Origin: Desulforapulum autotrophicum
GTDB lineage: Bacteria > Desulfobacterota > Desulfobacteria > Desulfobacterales > Desulfolunaceae
Direction: 5' to 3'
Assembly: GCA_020723285.1 (NCBI GenBank)
Contig: DYJE01000001.1
Coordinates: forward strand, 1 to 64,000
Length of the DNA: 64,000 bases
Below the pieces are notes generated by a model. The model did not search any database and was not told where the DNA came from. It saw only the letters and a program-made list of their open reading frames with translations. Positions 15,680 to 24,862 of this stretch are shown here, piece by piece. Numbering within the stretch: the first letter of the stretch is position 1; each line of letters begins with the position of its first letter. The position numbers were made by a program, and so were the translations under genes.

Positions 15680-17554
15680 TCATAGAAACGTCAGCACAAA
15701 TTCCGTTCCACCTGTTTCTTCGCAGGCTAAGTCTTGATTCAACGCCGAACACTTTTCAGTTTTGCCGGGACAGGGTCCTCTGCCCTCATGGCAGAATGGA
15801 CAGGGTTTTGAGCGCATGGAAAGACTGAATCCGTAGGTTTCTGAAAAAATCTTCATACGAAGCAGGTCTGCACCTTTTCCACCTGCGTTGAAATCGTATG
15901 GTTTTCGGGTGGAATAAGTGGTGATTGACTGGGTGGGGAAAAAACCCTCAAAAATCCGAGGATGAAGATCTTCGGGGATCCCTGTTCCGTAATCCTTGAT
16001 CTTTACATAAACCTCACTGCCGGATTCATAGATGGAACATTCAATCAGCCCACCATCAGGAGTATTTTCAACAGCGTTACGCATGAGACCGTCGATGATC
16101 TTGGACAAAATTTCTTTTGGAATATGGATGGGTCTCGTTTCACTGTGATGCTCCGTAATTCTGATGTCCCGATGTTTAAAACAAGGTTTGATCTCGGCAA
16201 GCCGTGCAAAAAGAAAATCAGCCACGAAGATGTCCTCAGAACAAAGGGACACAGGCTTGAATATTCCTTCTATATGTTTCTTAAGTTTTCCAGCCACATC
16301 AGCATTCCCCGCTTCACGTGCGGCCAGAACGGACAGAAGATCAGAACACTGATCCATGAGAAACAGCATCATGGCTTGAGTTTTCCCATCCTTTCCACCG
16401 ATAATATCCGCCACCTCATCCTTGATATCCATCAGCCGTTTCATATGGCGGCGGATCATGGCGCTAAGGGGTTTCCAGGATTCTTCCGGGACAACGGCAA
16501 GTTCCTCTTCCAAAAGGCTCACAGCCTCCGCAAGAACAGTCAAAGGTGTTTTCAGTTCGTGGGAAAGATGGTTGATGGCTTTGTCTTTGGCTGCGTTGAG
16601 AGCCCGGACTTCACGATATGCTTTTCGAAGTTCTTCGGAGTACCTGACATTTTCAATGGCCAGGGCCACTGTGCCTGACAGGGTGGAAAGCGTTACAGCA
16701 TCACGCTCGGTAAATATCCCCCCTTTTTTATTGATGGCGCATAGCACACCGATGATCCTGTCATCCGAAAAAATGGGGGCTTCCACCAGATTCCGGGTCA
16801 CATAGCCCATTTTGCGATCTCGCTCAAAATACGCCCCGTCGTTATCCAAGGTGTTACGAATCACTGGTTTCCTCAAGCGTATGACTTCCCCTGCCACCAA
16901 TTCGTCAAGTGAAAACCGAAGATCCTTCAACCGTCTTTCCCGTTCAGGGTCGTCGCAGGCAATGCCCGGAAGAAAAAGTTCACCGGCCTCTTCATCGTGC
17001 ATCACCACCAGAGCCCCTTCGGCCGACAGCAGGTCTTTGACCTCCATGCTGATATAACCCAGGATATCCGTCAGGTAAGCATACTTATGAAGTGTCTTGC
17101 TGATTCGAAGCATGACGGAATTGAGTTCGGTCTCACGGTGTTCGGATGTCATGTCCTGCAAGGTTTCCAAGGCTCCGACAACTTCACCTCTGCTGTTTTT
17201 AACCGGAGCTGCCGTAAAAAAAAGCCATCGGCCGTCCTCACCCAGATCTGGGAAAAAATCAAACGCCTCAATGGCCCCGGGCCGGACTGATGATATTTTA
17301 TACTTTCCATTGTAATGTGTTTCGAGGTCGGCCGATAGATTCCCGTTCAGGATGATGTCGGCCATGACCGGCCGTCTTTGTTTGTAAAAAGCCATCCATT
17401 GATTATTCGTCCCGATGATCTCAGCGGCCGTGATTCCCGTGAGTATTTCACAGGATCTGTTGAAATGGGTCACCACATGATTCCTGTCAATCATGAACAT
17501 GGGAATGGGGCTTCCAGAGAAAATCTGGTTCAAGAGATCCTCATTTTCATGCAT
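15680..17554 (-). CDS. Cytosolic sensor histidine kinase (PAS-GAF-HisKA-HATPase) with Cys-rich loop
   Basis: 624 residues from ATG 17554, which has AGGGA 8 bases upstream; the longer ATG at 17584 lacks one. A PAS domain (about 10-135), a GAF domain (about 160-305), HisKA with H332 (HLSHELKTP) and an HATPase with DYGTGI follow. Near the end of the ATPase domain, where the G2 box leads into the last strands, is an insertion with cysteines at 585, 588, 595, 602 and 611 (PCPFC, PCPG, KCS, ACE). That suggests a bound metal or iron-sulfur cluster or a redox switch. No membrane segment is visible. No response regulator is adjacent. Confidence 0.88.
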   Translation of the reverse strand: MHENEDLLNQIFSGSPIPMFMIDRNHVVTHFNRSCEILTGITAAEIIGTNNQWMAFYKQRRPVMADIILNGNLSADLETHYNGKYKISSVRPGAIEAFDFFPDLGEDGRWLFFTAAPVKNSRGEVVGALETLQDMTSEHRETELNSVMLRISKTLHKYAYLTDILGYISMEVKDLLSAEGALVVMHDEEAGELFLPGIACDDPERERRLKDLRFSLDELVAGEVIRLRKPVIRNTLDNDGAYFERDRKMGYVTRNLVEAPIFSDDRIIGVLCAINKKGGIFTERDAVTLSTLSGTVALAIENVRYSEELRKAYREVRALNAAKDKAINHLSHELKTPLTVLAEAVSLLEEELAVVPEESWKPLSAMIRRHMKRLMDIKDEVADIIGGKDGKTQAMMLFLMDQCSDLLSVLAAREAGNADVAGKLKKHIEGIFKPVSLCSEDIFVADFLFARLAEIKPCFKHRDIRITEHHSETRPIHIPKEILSKIIDGLMRNAVENTPDGGLIECSIYESGSEVYVKIKDYGTGIPEDLHPRIFEGFFPTQSITTYSTRKPYDFNAGGKGADLLRMKIFSETYGFSLSMRSKPCPFCHEGRGPCPGKTEKCSALNQDLACEETGGTEFVLTFL

Positions 17555-17614
17555 AGCGTCTTCCCTATTTCTGTCATCAGTCATGGTGCAAACCCCGCTA
17601 TCGATTCCGGGCGT

Positions 17615-18826
17615 TCAAGCTTTATTCCGGTATTCTTCCATGCGTTTTTCAATCATGATCCGAAGATCATCAGGTGCCTGAAACAGTTTGGAATTGGATT
17701 TGATTTTTTCAATGAATGCATCATCCGAAACAAGCCTGTTCACAAGAACCTGATCGTTGGCTATGGTTTTGGCAAGACTTTTACTTCCCAGAATTTTTCC
17801 GGATAAAATTCGATCGGAAAGTATCTTTCGAAGCATGTCCTTGTCGTTCAGTATCAGTGAAACAAACTGGGCATCATGGACAAACAGCGTGGCAAGTCCC
17901 CGGTCATCGTAAAATTTATCGACGTTCACAACGTCCCTCAGGCTTTTGTTTCTGTACCTTGAGCGGGTTTCCGGATCGTTGATCAGGACTTTGCATGCAT
18001 CGATCACAAGATATTTAATGCTTTCAAAACTCGCTCTTTTCTGGATAATACGGTCAACGACACGGCCATCACTGAAGATCCTGTTGATATCTTCGTCTTT
18101 ATAAAAATACTCGGAGAGTCTGTTTTTTGAAATTGTCCGCACAGCCGCCGGTTCTTTCACCATGTTTTCAATCAGTTGATACTCCTCGCACTTGTCGCCG
18201 AGATCCTGATATTTTTTCAGCCTGACCATTTTCCTCAGACCCTGGATATTGATCACAGGAAACAGTTTGCTCTGAAAATTGGCGACTTTCATAGGAACGC
18301 TTCCGCCGGGATTGGCTTTGTGCCTGTAAGTGACCTTGGTCATATTGCGTCCGAAATATTCAAGGAGGTATTCGCCCTCCAGTTCCTTGATGTGGACCAG
18401 TCCCTTTCTCACAGGGTATTCAGGTGAAATCAGCGATTTAAATCGAATAACGGCCCTTCCGGTTTCAAGATCGTACTTCGTCGTATTGGTAATGATAACC
18501 CCGCGATTGGGAACAGGCCAGGGCACGGATGTTTCATTGAAAAAAATCTTGGTGTTTCTGTCGATATCTTTCAATACCTGGGTAGCTTTGCATTTAGCCA
18601 TCCATTGAGGATAAGAAGGGATATCCCGCAGGATCTCACCGATGACCTCCATCCTGGACTCTACGAAACCCGAAGCTTTGAACTCTTTCATTTCCGTACC
18701 CGGAACAATCTTTTCGTATCCGGTTATTCCTTCCTTATTATAGATTAGCTCCCACTCTGAAGAACAGGCATCACTCGCCACAAATGCAAGAATCAGCGTC
18801 AAATACACATAACGTCGTATCATCAT
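17615..18826 (-). CDS. Secreted START-domain lipid-binding protein
   Basis: 403 residues from ATG 18826, with GGAG 6 bases upstream. The longer reading to 18928 runs through the preceding terminator and is rejected. A signal peptide covers residues 1-22. Residues 25-210 match a START-like domain (W-E-L-I-Y-N-K-E-G-I at the start, then S-Y-P-Q-W-M, V-P-W-P-V-P-N-R and a final amphipathic helix). The C-terminal half is helical, charged and unrecognised. START domains bind sterols, phospholipids or aromatic lipids. The upstream neighbour encodes an SCP2 sterol-carrier protein, so both may handle a lipid. Confidence 0.8.
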   Translation of the reverse strand: MMIRRYVYLTLILAFVASDACSSEWELIYNKEGITGYEKIVPGTEMKEFKASGFVESRMEVIGEILRDIPSYPQWMAKCKATQVLKDIDRNTKIFFNETSVPWPVPNRGVIITNTTKYDLETGRAVIRFKSLISPEYPVRKGLVHIKELEGEYLLEYFGRNMTKVTYRHKANPGGSVPMKVANFQSKLFPVINIQGLRKMVRLKKYQDLGDKCEEYQLIENMVKEPAAVRTISKNRLSEYFYKDEDINRIFSDGRVVDRIIQKRASFESIKYLVIDACKVLINDPETRSRYRNKSLRDVVNVDKFYDDRGLATLFVHDAQFVSLILNDKDMLRKILSDRILSGKILGSKSLAKTIANDQVLVNRLVSDDAFIEKIKSNSKLFQAPDDLRIMIEKRMEEYRNKA

Positions 18827-18881
18827 AGGTTTCTCCGGCATGTAACTCGTTGGAATCAAGAATATTGATAATAAACACAAA

Positions 18882-18917
18882 CAAGCCAGCCCGGACCTGT
18901 TTGTCCGTGCTGGCTTG
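18882..18917 (-). terminator. Terminator after the SCP2 gene
   Basis: The stem CAAGCCAGC/GCTGGCTTG (18882-18890 with 18909-18917) contains an inner CGGAC/GTCCG pairing. On the minus strand it is followed by TTTGTGTTTA. It separates the SCP2 gene from the START gene. Confidence 0.75.
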
Positions 18918-19035
18918 AATGTTGACATAAAAACATGACAGGATCAAAGGAAATGTAAGATCTGCGGTTCTTAAAAAACTCCTGTTCTCATATTTTTATG
19001 CGTACCTTACCACACATACTGTGATGAGGGTCTAA

Positions 19036-19602
19036 TCATGTGAAAAGGGGCTGGGTCTGCATGGCGAAAGCCATATCCCCTTCGATCTGCATGGCACCGC
19101 TCATGAAAAGATTCACGGGATGTGCCTGTTTTTTTGCGATTTTTGCAGAATCTTCCGTTTTCATTTTAAACGTGCAGTTGGGAGACGCTGAGCCGTTGCA
19201 TACAGTCTGAATCAGGTAAACACTGCCGTCGGTGTTTTTCAGTTCGGCTTTGAAACTTCCTTTGAGGGATTTAAGTGCGTTATATTTGACCTTGCTCAGA
19301 TCCTGCTGAATACCGAGAAGCATGTCAAGGTTCTGAGTCGCGATCATTTTTTCGAGATCGTCTTTGCTGAGGGCGATTTTTACCATCGGGTCGGCAATGG
19401 CTTCGTTTTTGATGGTGAATTCTTTTCCATCTTTCACGATGTAGCTGTAAACGCCTTCACCCGTGACATCAACCACAAGCGTGAACTCGGTCCCAGCCAG
19501 CTCGGGAAGCTTGCCGGCTTTTTCGATACCTTCTTTGGCAAGACGGGGGCTAAGATCAGTTAAAAGGTCTTTGATGCTGATGTCGGTTGGTATGTTCTGC
19601 AT
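19036..19602 (-). CDS. SCP2 sterol-carrier-domain protein
   Basis: 188 residues with AAGGAG 9 bases before the ATG. Residues 20-110 follow the SCP-2 lipid-transfer pattern (L-V-V-D-V-T-G, then D-P-M-V-K-I-A-L-S-K-D-D-L and M-L-L-G-I-Q). The C-terminal third repeats the F-M-S-G-A-M-Q-I-E-G-D-x-A-x-A-M pattern found in SCP2 and acyl-CoA-binding relatives. No signal peptide is present, so it is cytosolic. It probably binds fatty acyl-CoA or other lipids. A 14-bp palindrome lies about 50 bp upstream of its start, typical of a TetR-family operator. Confidence 0.8.
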   Translation of the reverse strand: MQNIPTDISIKDLLTDLSPRLAKEGIEKAGKLPELAGTEFTLVVDVTGEGVYSYIVKDGKEFTIKNEAIADPMVKIALSKDDLEKMIATQNLDMLLGIQQDLSKVKYNALKSLKGSFKAELKNTDGSVYLIQTVCNGSASPNCTFKMKTEDSAKIAKKQAHPVNLFMSGAMQIEGDMAFAMQTQPLFT

Positions 19603-19649
19603 AATAAAAATCTCCTTTTGATATTCGGTTAAATCGTTTCATTAACTAG

Positions 19650-19663
19650 ACTGACATGTCAGT
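19650..19663. promoter_or_regulatory. Perfect palindrome ACTGACATGTCAGT upstream of SCP2 gene
   Basis: The 14-bp palindrome lies 47 bp upstream of the SCP2 start codon. Its size and symmetry suit a TetR-type repressor. The regulator is not adjacent, and I see no second copy near the TetR gene at 40048. Confidence 0.5.
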
Positions 19664-19747
19664 TTTAATATTTACCAACACACACCGTTTGTCAATATAA
19701 TTTTTCCGAAAGTTAAATTTTTACAGTGCCTACGCGACGGGACATTT

Positions 19748-20986
19748 TCATAAGAATATCCCCGCAACCGCACCGGTCATACAGGTGGCCAGCGTCCCAG
19801 CCACGATGGACCTGAAACCCAGAGAGACAATCTCATCTCTTCGTTCAGGTACCATACATCCCATGCCGCCGATCATGATACCTAAACTGCCCGGATTGGC
19901 GAATCCGCACATGGCATACGAAATGATAATTCTGCTGCGAAGAGATAGAGCTGTTTCAGGGAGTTTGGCAAGATCGAGGTAGGCAATAAACTCGTTCAGG
20001 ATGGTTTTCGTACCCAGGAGTGAACCCGCCGTCAACGACTCGCTCCAGGGAATTCCCGTTAGATAGGCCACAGGAGCCATAACCCAGCCCAGTATCCGTT
20101 GAAGTGTCAAAGGTTCTCCCTTAAAACCAGGAAAAAAAGCAAAGATCATGTTCATCAGACTGACAAGGGCCACAAGCACCACAATCATGGCGACGATATT
20201 GATAAGCAGTTCCACACCCTGAACCGTTCCCTTGGTAATGGCGTCCATGGCACTTTTGTATTCCTGATCGTCGGCGACATCTCCGGCCGTCACGTCTCCC
20301 GTTTCAGGAACCATGATTTTCGCAACAAGAATCCCGGCCGGAGCGCTGATGATGGAAGCCGTGAGAATATGCCCAAGGATTCCGGGGATTACAGGCGTCA
20401 GAATGGAAGCGTATAAAACCATGACCGTTCCGGCAATGGTGGCCATTCCACAGGTCATCAGGGTAAAGATTTCACTTCGGGTCATGGCCGCGAGGTAAGG
20501 TTTCACAAGAAGAGGCGCTTCGACCATGCCTACGAAAATATTGGCGGAAATGCCTATTCCTTCAGCCCCTCCTGTTCTCAGGGTTTTTCCCAATACAAAA
20601 CTGAAGCCCCTTACAACGACAGGAATAATTTTCAAGTAAAACAGAAGGGCTGACAGAGCGCTCATCACAAGGACAATGGGAAGAGCCTTGAAAGCCAGGA
20701 TAAACGAGGCTCCGGGAAATGATTCGGTGAAAGGCAGTGGCGCTCCGCCCAGATACCCGAACACCATGGCGGTGCCGTCCGATGTTGCCTTGTCAAGAGT
20801 CAGCACCAGATTGTTGAGATACAAAAAACCTGTTTGAATCATTTTGAACTTTAAAAGAACAAAACCCAGCACGAGCTGCAGCCCAAGGGCTGAAGTCACC
20901 AGTCTCAATGAAATATTTTTTCTATTCTCACTAAAAACCACCGCCATGAGGCAAATGGCCACAAGTCCCAGCGCGCTTTGTATCAT
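19748..20986 (-). CDS. nupC: CNT-family concentrative nucleoside transporter
   Basis: 412 residues from ATG 20986, with AAAGGG 6 bases upstream; an ATG at 21001 overlaps that site. There are multiple membrane segments. CNT signatures are G-x-S-A-N-I-F-V-G-x-x-E-A-P-L (about 160), M-T-x-G-M-A-T-I-A-G-T, T-K-x-x-x-N-E-F, and a closing C-G-F-A-N-x-x-S/G-L-G-I. It should import nucleosides with Na+ or H+. It stands alone and is divergent from the antiporter gene. Confidence 0.93.
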   Translation of the reverse strand: MIQSALGLVAICLMAVVFSENRKNISLRLVTSALGLQLVLGFVLLKFKMIQTGFLYLNNLVLTLDKATSDGTAMVFGYLGGAPLPFTESFPGASFILAFKALPIVLVMSALSALLFYLKIIPVVVRGFSFVLGKTLRTGGAEGIGISANIFVGMVEAPLLVKPYLAAMTRSEIFTLMTCGMATIAGTVMVLYASILTPVIPGILGHILTASIISAPAGILVAKIMVPETGDVTAGDVADDQEYKSAMDAITKGTVQGVELLINIVAMIVVLVALVSLMNMIFAFFPGFKGEPLTLQRILGWVMAPVAYLTGIPWSESLTAGSLLGTKTILNEFIAYLDLAKLPETALSLRSRIIISYAMCGFANPGSLGIMIGGMGCMVPERRDEIVSLGFRSIVAGTLATCMTGAVAGIFL

Positions 20987-21111
20987 CTCTGTCCCTTTCA
21001 TTATCGGTTTTATTCTTGGCGAGGGACACTATGGCATGACTCAGGGGTAAATCTCAAGATGGCAAAAAACAAAGATGAACGACAGTCCATCAATCATTAG
21101 AAAAAACACGG

Positions 21112-21140
21112 TTGTCCTTCCAGGGGCAATAAAATAATAT
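21112..21140 (+). promoter_or_regulatory. Sigma-70-type promoter of the antiporter gene
   Basis: TTGTCC (21112-21117), 17 bases, TAATAT (21135-21140), about 85 bp upstream of the start codon. Confidence 0.4.
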
Positions 21141-21223
21141 AAAGAACAATTTTTCATTTGGGATCTCTATCAAACAGACCACGATAAAAGTCCAACCCTC
21201 ACGATTAAAAAAGGACAAATCAA

Positions 21224-22435
21224 ATGGAACTTTTCAATATCATAGCAATTCTTTTCACGCTTTCAGCGGTTTTCAGCTACATAAACTACAGATATCTGAA
21301 AATCCAAATGACCATCGGCCTGGTCCTGATCTCACTTTTAATGTCTGTGTGCATGATCCTGATTGACAAGGCCGGTTTCCACCTTGACCTTTCGGATATG
21401 CTGGCGTCCATTGATTTCAACGAAACGGTTCTTGTGGGACTTCTCGCTTTTCTTCTATTTGCAGGGGCTCTTCACGTGGATATCAATGACTTGATCGATC
21501 ACTGGTTTGCCATCGGAATCTTCGCCACAGCGGGCGTGGTCGTCTCCGCCGTCATCATCGGCTCGGTCATGCATTATGCATTCGAATCATTGCATGTTTC
21601 GGTAAGTTATCTTTACTGCCTTCTCTTTGGAGCCTTAATCTCACCCACCGATCCTATCGCCGTCCTTGGAATACTGAAGAGTTCAAACGCACCAAAGGAA
21701 CTTGAAATCCGTATCGCCGGGGAGTCCCTGTTCAATGACGGGGTGGGGGTGGTTGTGTTCATTGTTCTTCTTTCTCTTTTATCAGGAGGCCATGACATTT
21801 CCGTTTCAGGTATCGGCTTTCTCTTTGCCAAAGAAGTGGTGGGCGGCATTTTAGTTGGCCTTGGGATCGGCTGGATTGGCTACATCATGCTCAAGAAGGT
21901 GGATCAGTATCAGGTTGAAATCCTGATTACCCTGGCTCTTGTCACCTCCAGCTATGCCCTTTCATTGAATCTTCATCTATCCGGCCCCATTGCTGTTGTG
22001 GTCATTGGCCTGATGATTGGAAACAACGGACGAAAATTCGCCATGACTGAAAAAACACGCCAACACCTTGACATGTTCTGGGAATTGATCGACGAAATAC
22101 TGAATGCGATCCTGTTTGTACTGATCGGCCTTGAGGTTCTTGTCATATCGGTGACCATGAAAAACCTTATGTTCGGCCTCATGGCCATTCCCGTATCTTT
22201 AATTGCCCGATTCCTGAGTATCGCCGCCCCGGTTATGCTTCTCGGAAAGTGGATGGGCGCAGGTCCGAAAACCATCCGAATCATGACCTGGGGCGGTCTT
22301 CGGGGAGGTATTTCCGTGGCCCTTGCCCTCTCACTACCTGCCGGCATGGAAAAAGACGTGATTCTCACCATGACGTACATGGTGGTTGTCTTCTCTCTGG
22401 TCGTTCAAGGATTGACCTTGAAGCATGTTGTTTGA
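21224..22435 (+). CDS. CPA1-type Na+/H+ antiporter
   Basis: 403 residues with about eleven or twelve hydrophobic segments and no long cytoplasmic tail. CPA1/NhaP signatures are S-P-T-D-P-I-A-V-L and G-E-S-L-F-N-D-G-V-G (transport Asp in the ND pair), then R-G-G-I-S-V-A-L-A near the C-terminus. It exchanges Na+ or K+ for H+ across the cytoplasmic membrane. AAAAAAGGAC lies before the ATG. It is a single gene. Confidence 0.93.
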   Translation: MELFNIIAILFTLSAVFSYINYRYLKIQMTIGLVLISLLMSVCMILIDKAGFHLDLSDMLASIDFNETVLVGLLAFLLFAGALHVDINDLIDHWFAIGIFATAGVVVSAVIIGSVMHYAFESLHVSVSYLYCLLFGALISPTDPIAVLGILKSSNAPKELEIRIAGESLFNDGVGVVVFIVLLSLLSGGHDISVSGIGFLFAKEVVGGILVGLGIGWIGYIMLKKVDQYQVEILITLALVTSSYALSLNLHLSGPIAVVVIGLMIGNNGRKFAMTEKTRQHLDMFWELIDEILNAILFVLIGLEVLVISVTMKNLMFGLMAIPVSLIARFLSIAAPVMLLGKWMGAGPKTIRIMTWGGLRGGISVALALSLPAGMEKDVILTMTYMVVVFSLVVQGLTLKHVV

Positions 22436-22450
22436 CCCGGTGATTTCAGG

Positions 22451-23521
22451 CTAAAATTGAATACCCCGTTTCCCGGCGAGGGCGATCATCTGGTCCGCAC
22501 TGGTCGCAGGAGGTATCATCCTGTTTTTTTCAGGTTTGCTCTCCAGACGGATAGCATCACCGGGACAGGTGGTCACGCACAGTCCGCATCCTATGCATCT
22601 TGCCATATTCACCTCGGCCTTCTCGTCATCCGTCATGCTAAGGGCTGTCATCTGGCATCGGTCAAGACAAGCCTCGCATCCCACACAGGCGTCCTTGTCC
22701 ACTTCAGCGTAATAATTGGAGAAAACAAGATCCGCAGGGTTCGGAACCATATTAAGGGATTTGAGCACACCGCAACAGTCTCCACAGCAGTTGCACATGC
22801 CGCCGGGGTTCTGACTCGTGGCGGGCTGGGTCACAAGGCCCTCTTCCTGTGCTTTGGTAAGAATGGCCACCGCCTCGTCCACCTGAACTTCCCGTCCCAT
22901 GTCATGATCGATGTAATACTGGGCCATGGAGCCGAACATGAAACAGGCTTCGAGAACTCTGCCGCAACCGCCGCCTGTGGTGTTCCTGAGTTTTCGGCAG
23001 ATGCAGTCCGTCACCACGATGAGTTTCTGGTTTTTCAGGATCGCAACCGCATCATCATAAGCCGCGATGTTCTGGGTTGTTTCAATGGCGTGCTGAATAG
23101 GAACGATCCTGAGGAAACCTCCGGCGTTTTCCGACATGGTTCTGGAAAAATCACCGTCGAAATACTCTTCGACCAGCCTGGCGAAATCCTTGTCAAGGCG
23201 GCTGACCTGGAATTCGAACAAGCCATGGACAAAGGGAATTGCCCCGTATTTGATGGAATCTCCTTTTTTCATGCGGAAAAGAAGGCCCCTTCCGGCCATG
23301 TCTTCAAGATGGATTGCCGTTTCTCCCACGTCTCTTCCGATGCGTCCTGCCACGGCTTCCGGTGTTTCCAGCATGGGGGTGAGGGATAGAAAAAGGCGGG
23401 CGTCATCGTCGGAAAACATCCGCTTTAAAATAGTGATTTCAATACCGGAATCCGTTGCCGGAAAACCCACCGAGTACATGTCCAGTCGTTCCTGAAGCTG
23501 GCGGTACAGATCCTTGCTCAT
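22451..23521 (-). CDS. Winged-helix and 2[4Fe-4S] ferredoxin-domain protein
   Basis: 356 residues from ATG 23521, with AGAGG about 10 bases upstream; the ATG at 23551 has no ribosome site. Residues 10-95 look like a winged-helix module (R-M-F-S-D-D-D-A-R-L-F-L, then A-G-R-I-G-R-D-V-G-E-T). The middle carries DCICR and a C-N-C-C-G-D-C-C motif. The end carries two ferredoxin motifs (C-V-G-C-E-A-C-x3-C and C-I-G-C-G-L-C-x3-C-P). Cysteine-dense proteins like this are common in anaerobes beside reductases. The next gene upstream is an Old-Yellow-Enzyme reductase, possibly an electron partner. Function is unproven. Confidence 0.8.
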   Translation of the reverse strand: MSKDLYRQLQERLDMYSVGFPATDSGIEITILKRMFSDDDARLFLSLTPMLETPEAVAGRIGRDVGETAIHLEDMAGRGLLFRMKKGDSIKYGAIPFVHGLFEFQVSRLDKDFARLVEEYFDGDFSRTMSENAGGFLRIVPIQHAIETTQNIAAYDDAVAILKNQKLIVVTDCICRKLRNTTGGGCGRVLEACFMFGSMAQYYIDHDMGREVQVDEAVAILTKAQEEGLVTQPATSQNPGGMCNCCGDCCGVLKSLNMVPNPADLVFSNYYAEVDKDACVGCEACLDRCQMTALSMTDDEKAEVNMARCIGCGLCVTTCPGDAIRLESKPEKNRMIPPATSADQMIALAGKRGIQF

Positions 23522-23592
23522 ATCGGTCATTCCTCTTTTTTTATCATTCATACGTTAACGATATTTTGTATCTTTAATTGCCTGTGAGACTA

Positions 23593-24732
23593 TCAGGTTT
23601 TCTTTCCCATGGCTCCCATCAGTTTCATGACGCGTTTCTGAAAAGCCTTATCCTCTTCAGAAAGATGAAAAAAACACCGGGTCCCTTTAGGGTTGAAGCA
23701 CCCGTTGCAGGATACGCATTCGGCGTCCCTGAGATCGCCGCTCATCCATCGGTTGACCAGGGTTGGTTCCCGGATCAGGGATCGTGACAAGGCCACAGCC
23801 TGAATACCGGTTTCTCCAAGGATGGTTTCGACGGTTGCCAGGTTTCTCAATCCGCCCACAAGCACAACAGACACATCGACTGCTTCCGATAGTTCTTTAG
23901 CAAAATCAAGATGATAGGCTGTATGACTTTTCGATCGTGAAGGCGAATGTTCGCCAAAAAGGGTTCCGCCGCTCACCTCGATGGCATCGATGCCGTTTTC
24001 AGCGAGTTCCCGTGAAAGATCGAGAAACATTTCGCGGTCGAAACCCTTCCCGTCTCTCGAAAAATCCGATCCGTTCAGTTTGATCCATACCGGAAAATCC
24101 ATGCCGCAGCGGGTCTTGATGGCCGTAAGAATTTCAAGAACAAGACGTCGCCTGTTTTCTGGCGATCCCCCGTACTCGTCATCCCGTGTGTTGAAAGCCG
24201 GACTTAAAAAACGGTTGACCAGATATCCGTGAGCCCCATGGATCTGCACTCCGTCAAACCCCGCGGTTTTCAGCCTGAAAGCCCCGTCAGCAAATTCTGA
24301 AACCAGTTCGTTCAGCTGCTTTCCTGTAAAAGGCTCAGGCACAATACCGGTGACAGGGTCCGGAACCGGAGAAGGGCCGAAAACAGTGCCCTTTGGCCTT
24401 GAAAAAATCTGCGTGGTCGAGTGATTCAGCTGGGCCACGATTTTCGTTCCATGGGCATGGACCGTTTCAGCCCAGATCCGAAGACCGTCAATGCAGGCGT
24501 CGTCGGTGACGGTAACCGTGGTCGGGCCGGCATTGTCTGTTTTTGAAACGCAGACGTAGCCCGTGATGATCAGACCTGTCCCGCCCTGAGCAAGCTCCCT
24601 GTGCATGGCAAGAATATCGTCACTGACCTTGTTGTCCCGTGCTGTGCCTTCATGTGTGGCAGACCTGAAAATCCTGTTTTTAACGTCGATGCCGCCCACT
24701 CTGGCGGGATTGAACGCTTTTTTTGCATCCAT
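23593..24732 (-). CDS. Old-Yellow-Enzyme family NADH:flavin oxidoreductase
   Basis: 379 residues from ATG 24732, with GAGGAGG 4 bases upstream; longer readings run into the divergent promoter. TIM-barrel FMN signatures are visible: N-R-I-F-R-S-A-T (start), Q-L-N-H (active-site region), HGAHGYLV-x-R-F-L-S-P (substrate/FMN site), then V-G-G-L-R and S-R-S-L-I-R-E-P (phosphate site). A C-terminal cluster C-V-S-C-N-G-C-F-N-P-K-G-T-R-C could hold a [4Fe-4S] cluster, as in 2,4-dienoyl-CoA reductase relatives, although this protein is shorter and lacks the C-terminal NAD domain. It diverges from a GlxA-type regulator. Confidence 0.88.
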   Translation of the reverse strand: MDAKKAFNPARVGGIDVKNRIFRSATHEGTARDNKVSDDILAMHRELAQGGTGLIITGYVCVSKTDNAGPTTVTVTDDACIDGLRIWAETVHAHGTKIVAQLNHSTTQIFSRPKGTVFGPSPVPDPVTGIVPEPFTGKQLNELVSEFADGAFRLKTAGFDGVQIHGAHGYLVNRFLSPAFNTRDDEYGGSPENRRRLVLEILTAIKTRCGMDFPVWIKLNGSDFSRDGKGFDREMFLDLSRELAENGIDAIEVSGGTLFGEHSPSRSKSHTAYHLDFAKELSEAVDVSVVLVGGLRNLATVETILGETGIQAVALSRSLIREPTLVNRWMSGDLRDAECVSCNGCFNPKGTRCFFHLSEEDKAFQKRVMKLMGAMGKKT

Positions 24733-24780
24733 GATGCCTCCTCGTGTTCGCGTGGTTGATGGGTGAACGGAGCTTAGCAT

Positions 24781-24809
24781 TTGACAGGAAAGGTCAGAAG
24801 TGGCATTAA
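24781..24809 (+). promoter_or_regulatory. Promoter of the GlxA-type regulator gene
   Basis: TTGACA (24781-24786), 17 bases, CATTAA (24804-24809), about 50 bp before the ATG, in the intergenic region shared with the divergent reductase. Confidence 0.4.
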
Positions 24810-24862
24810 TGACAAATAACGATCCATAAACGCCATGATCACCCATGACATAAAAGGAGCCT

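Noticed and set aside
15962-16678. 238-residue open frame opposite the Cys-rich kinase
   Set aside because: It is antisense to conserved HisKA/HATPase sequence. Its composition follows codon shadows.
17615-18928. Start of the START-domain protein at 18928
   Set aside because: That start would place the coding region through a strong terminator hairpin (18882-18917), and it lacks a ribosome site. The ATG at 18826 has GGAG and a signal peptide follows directly.
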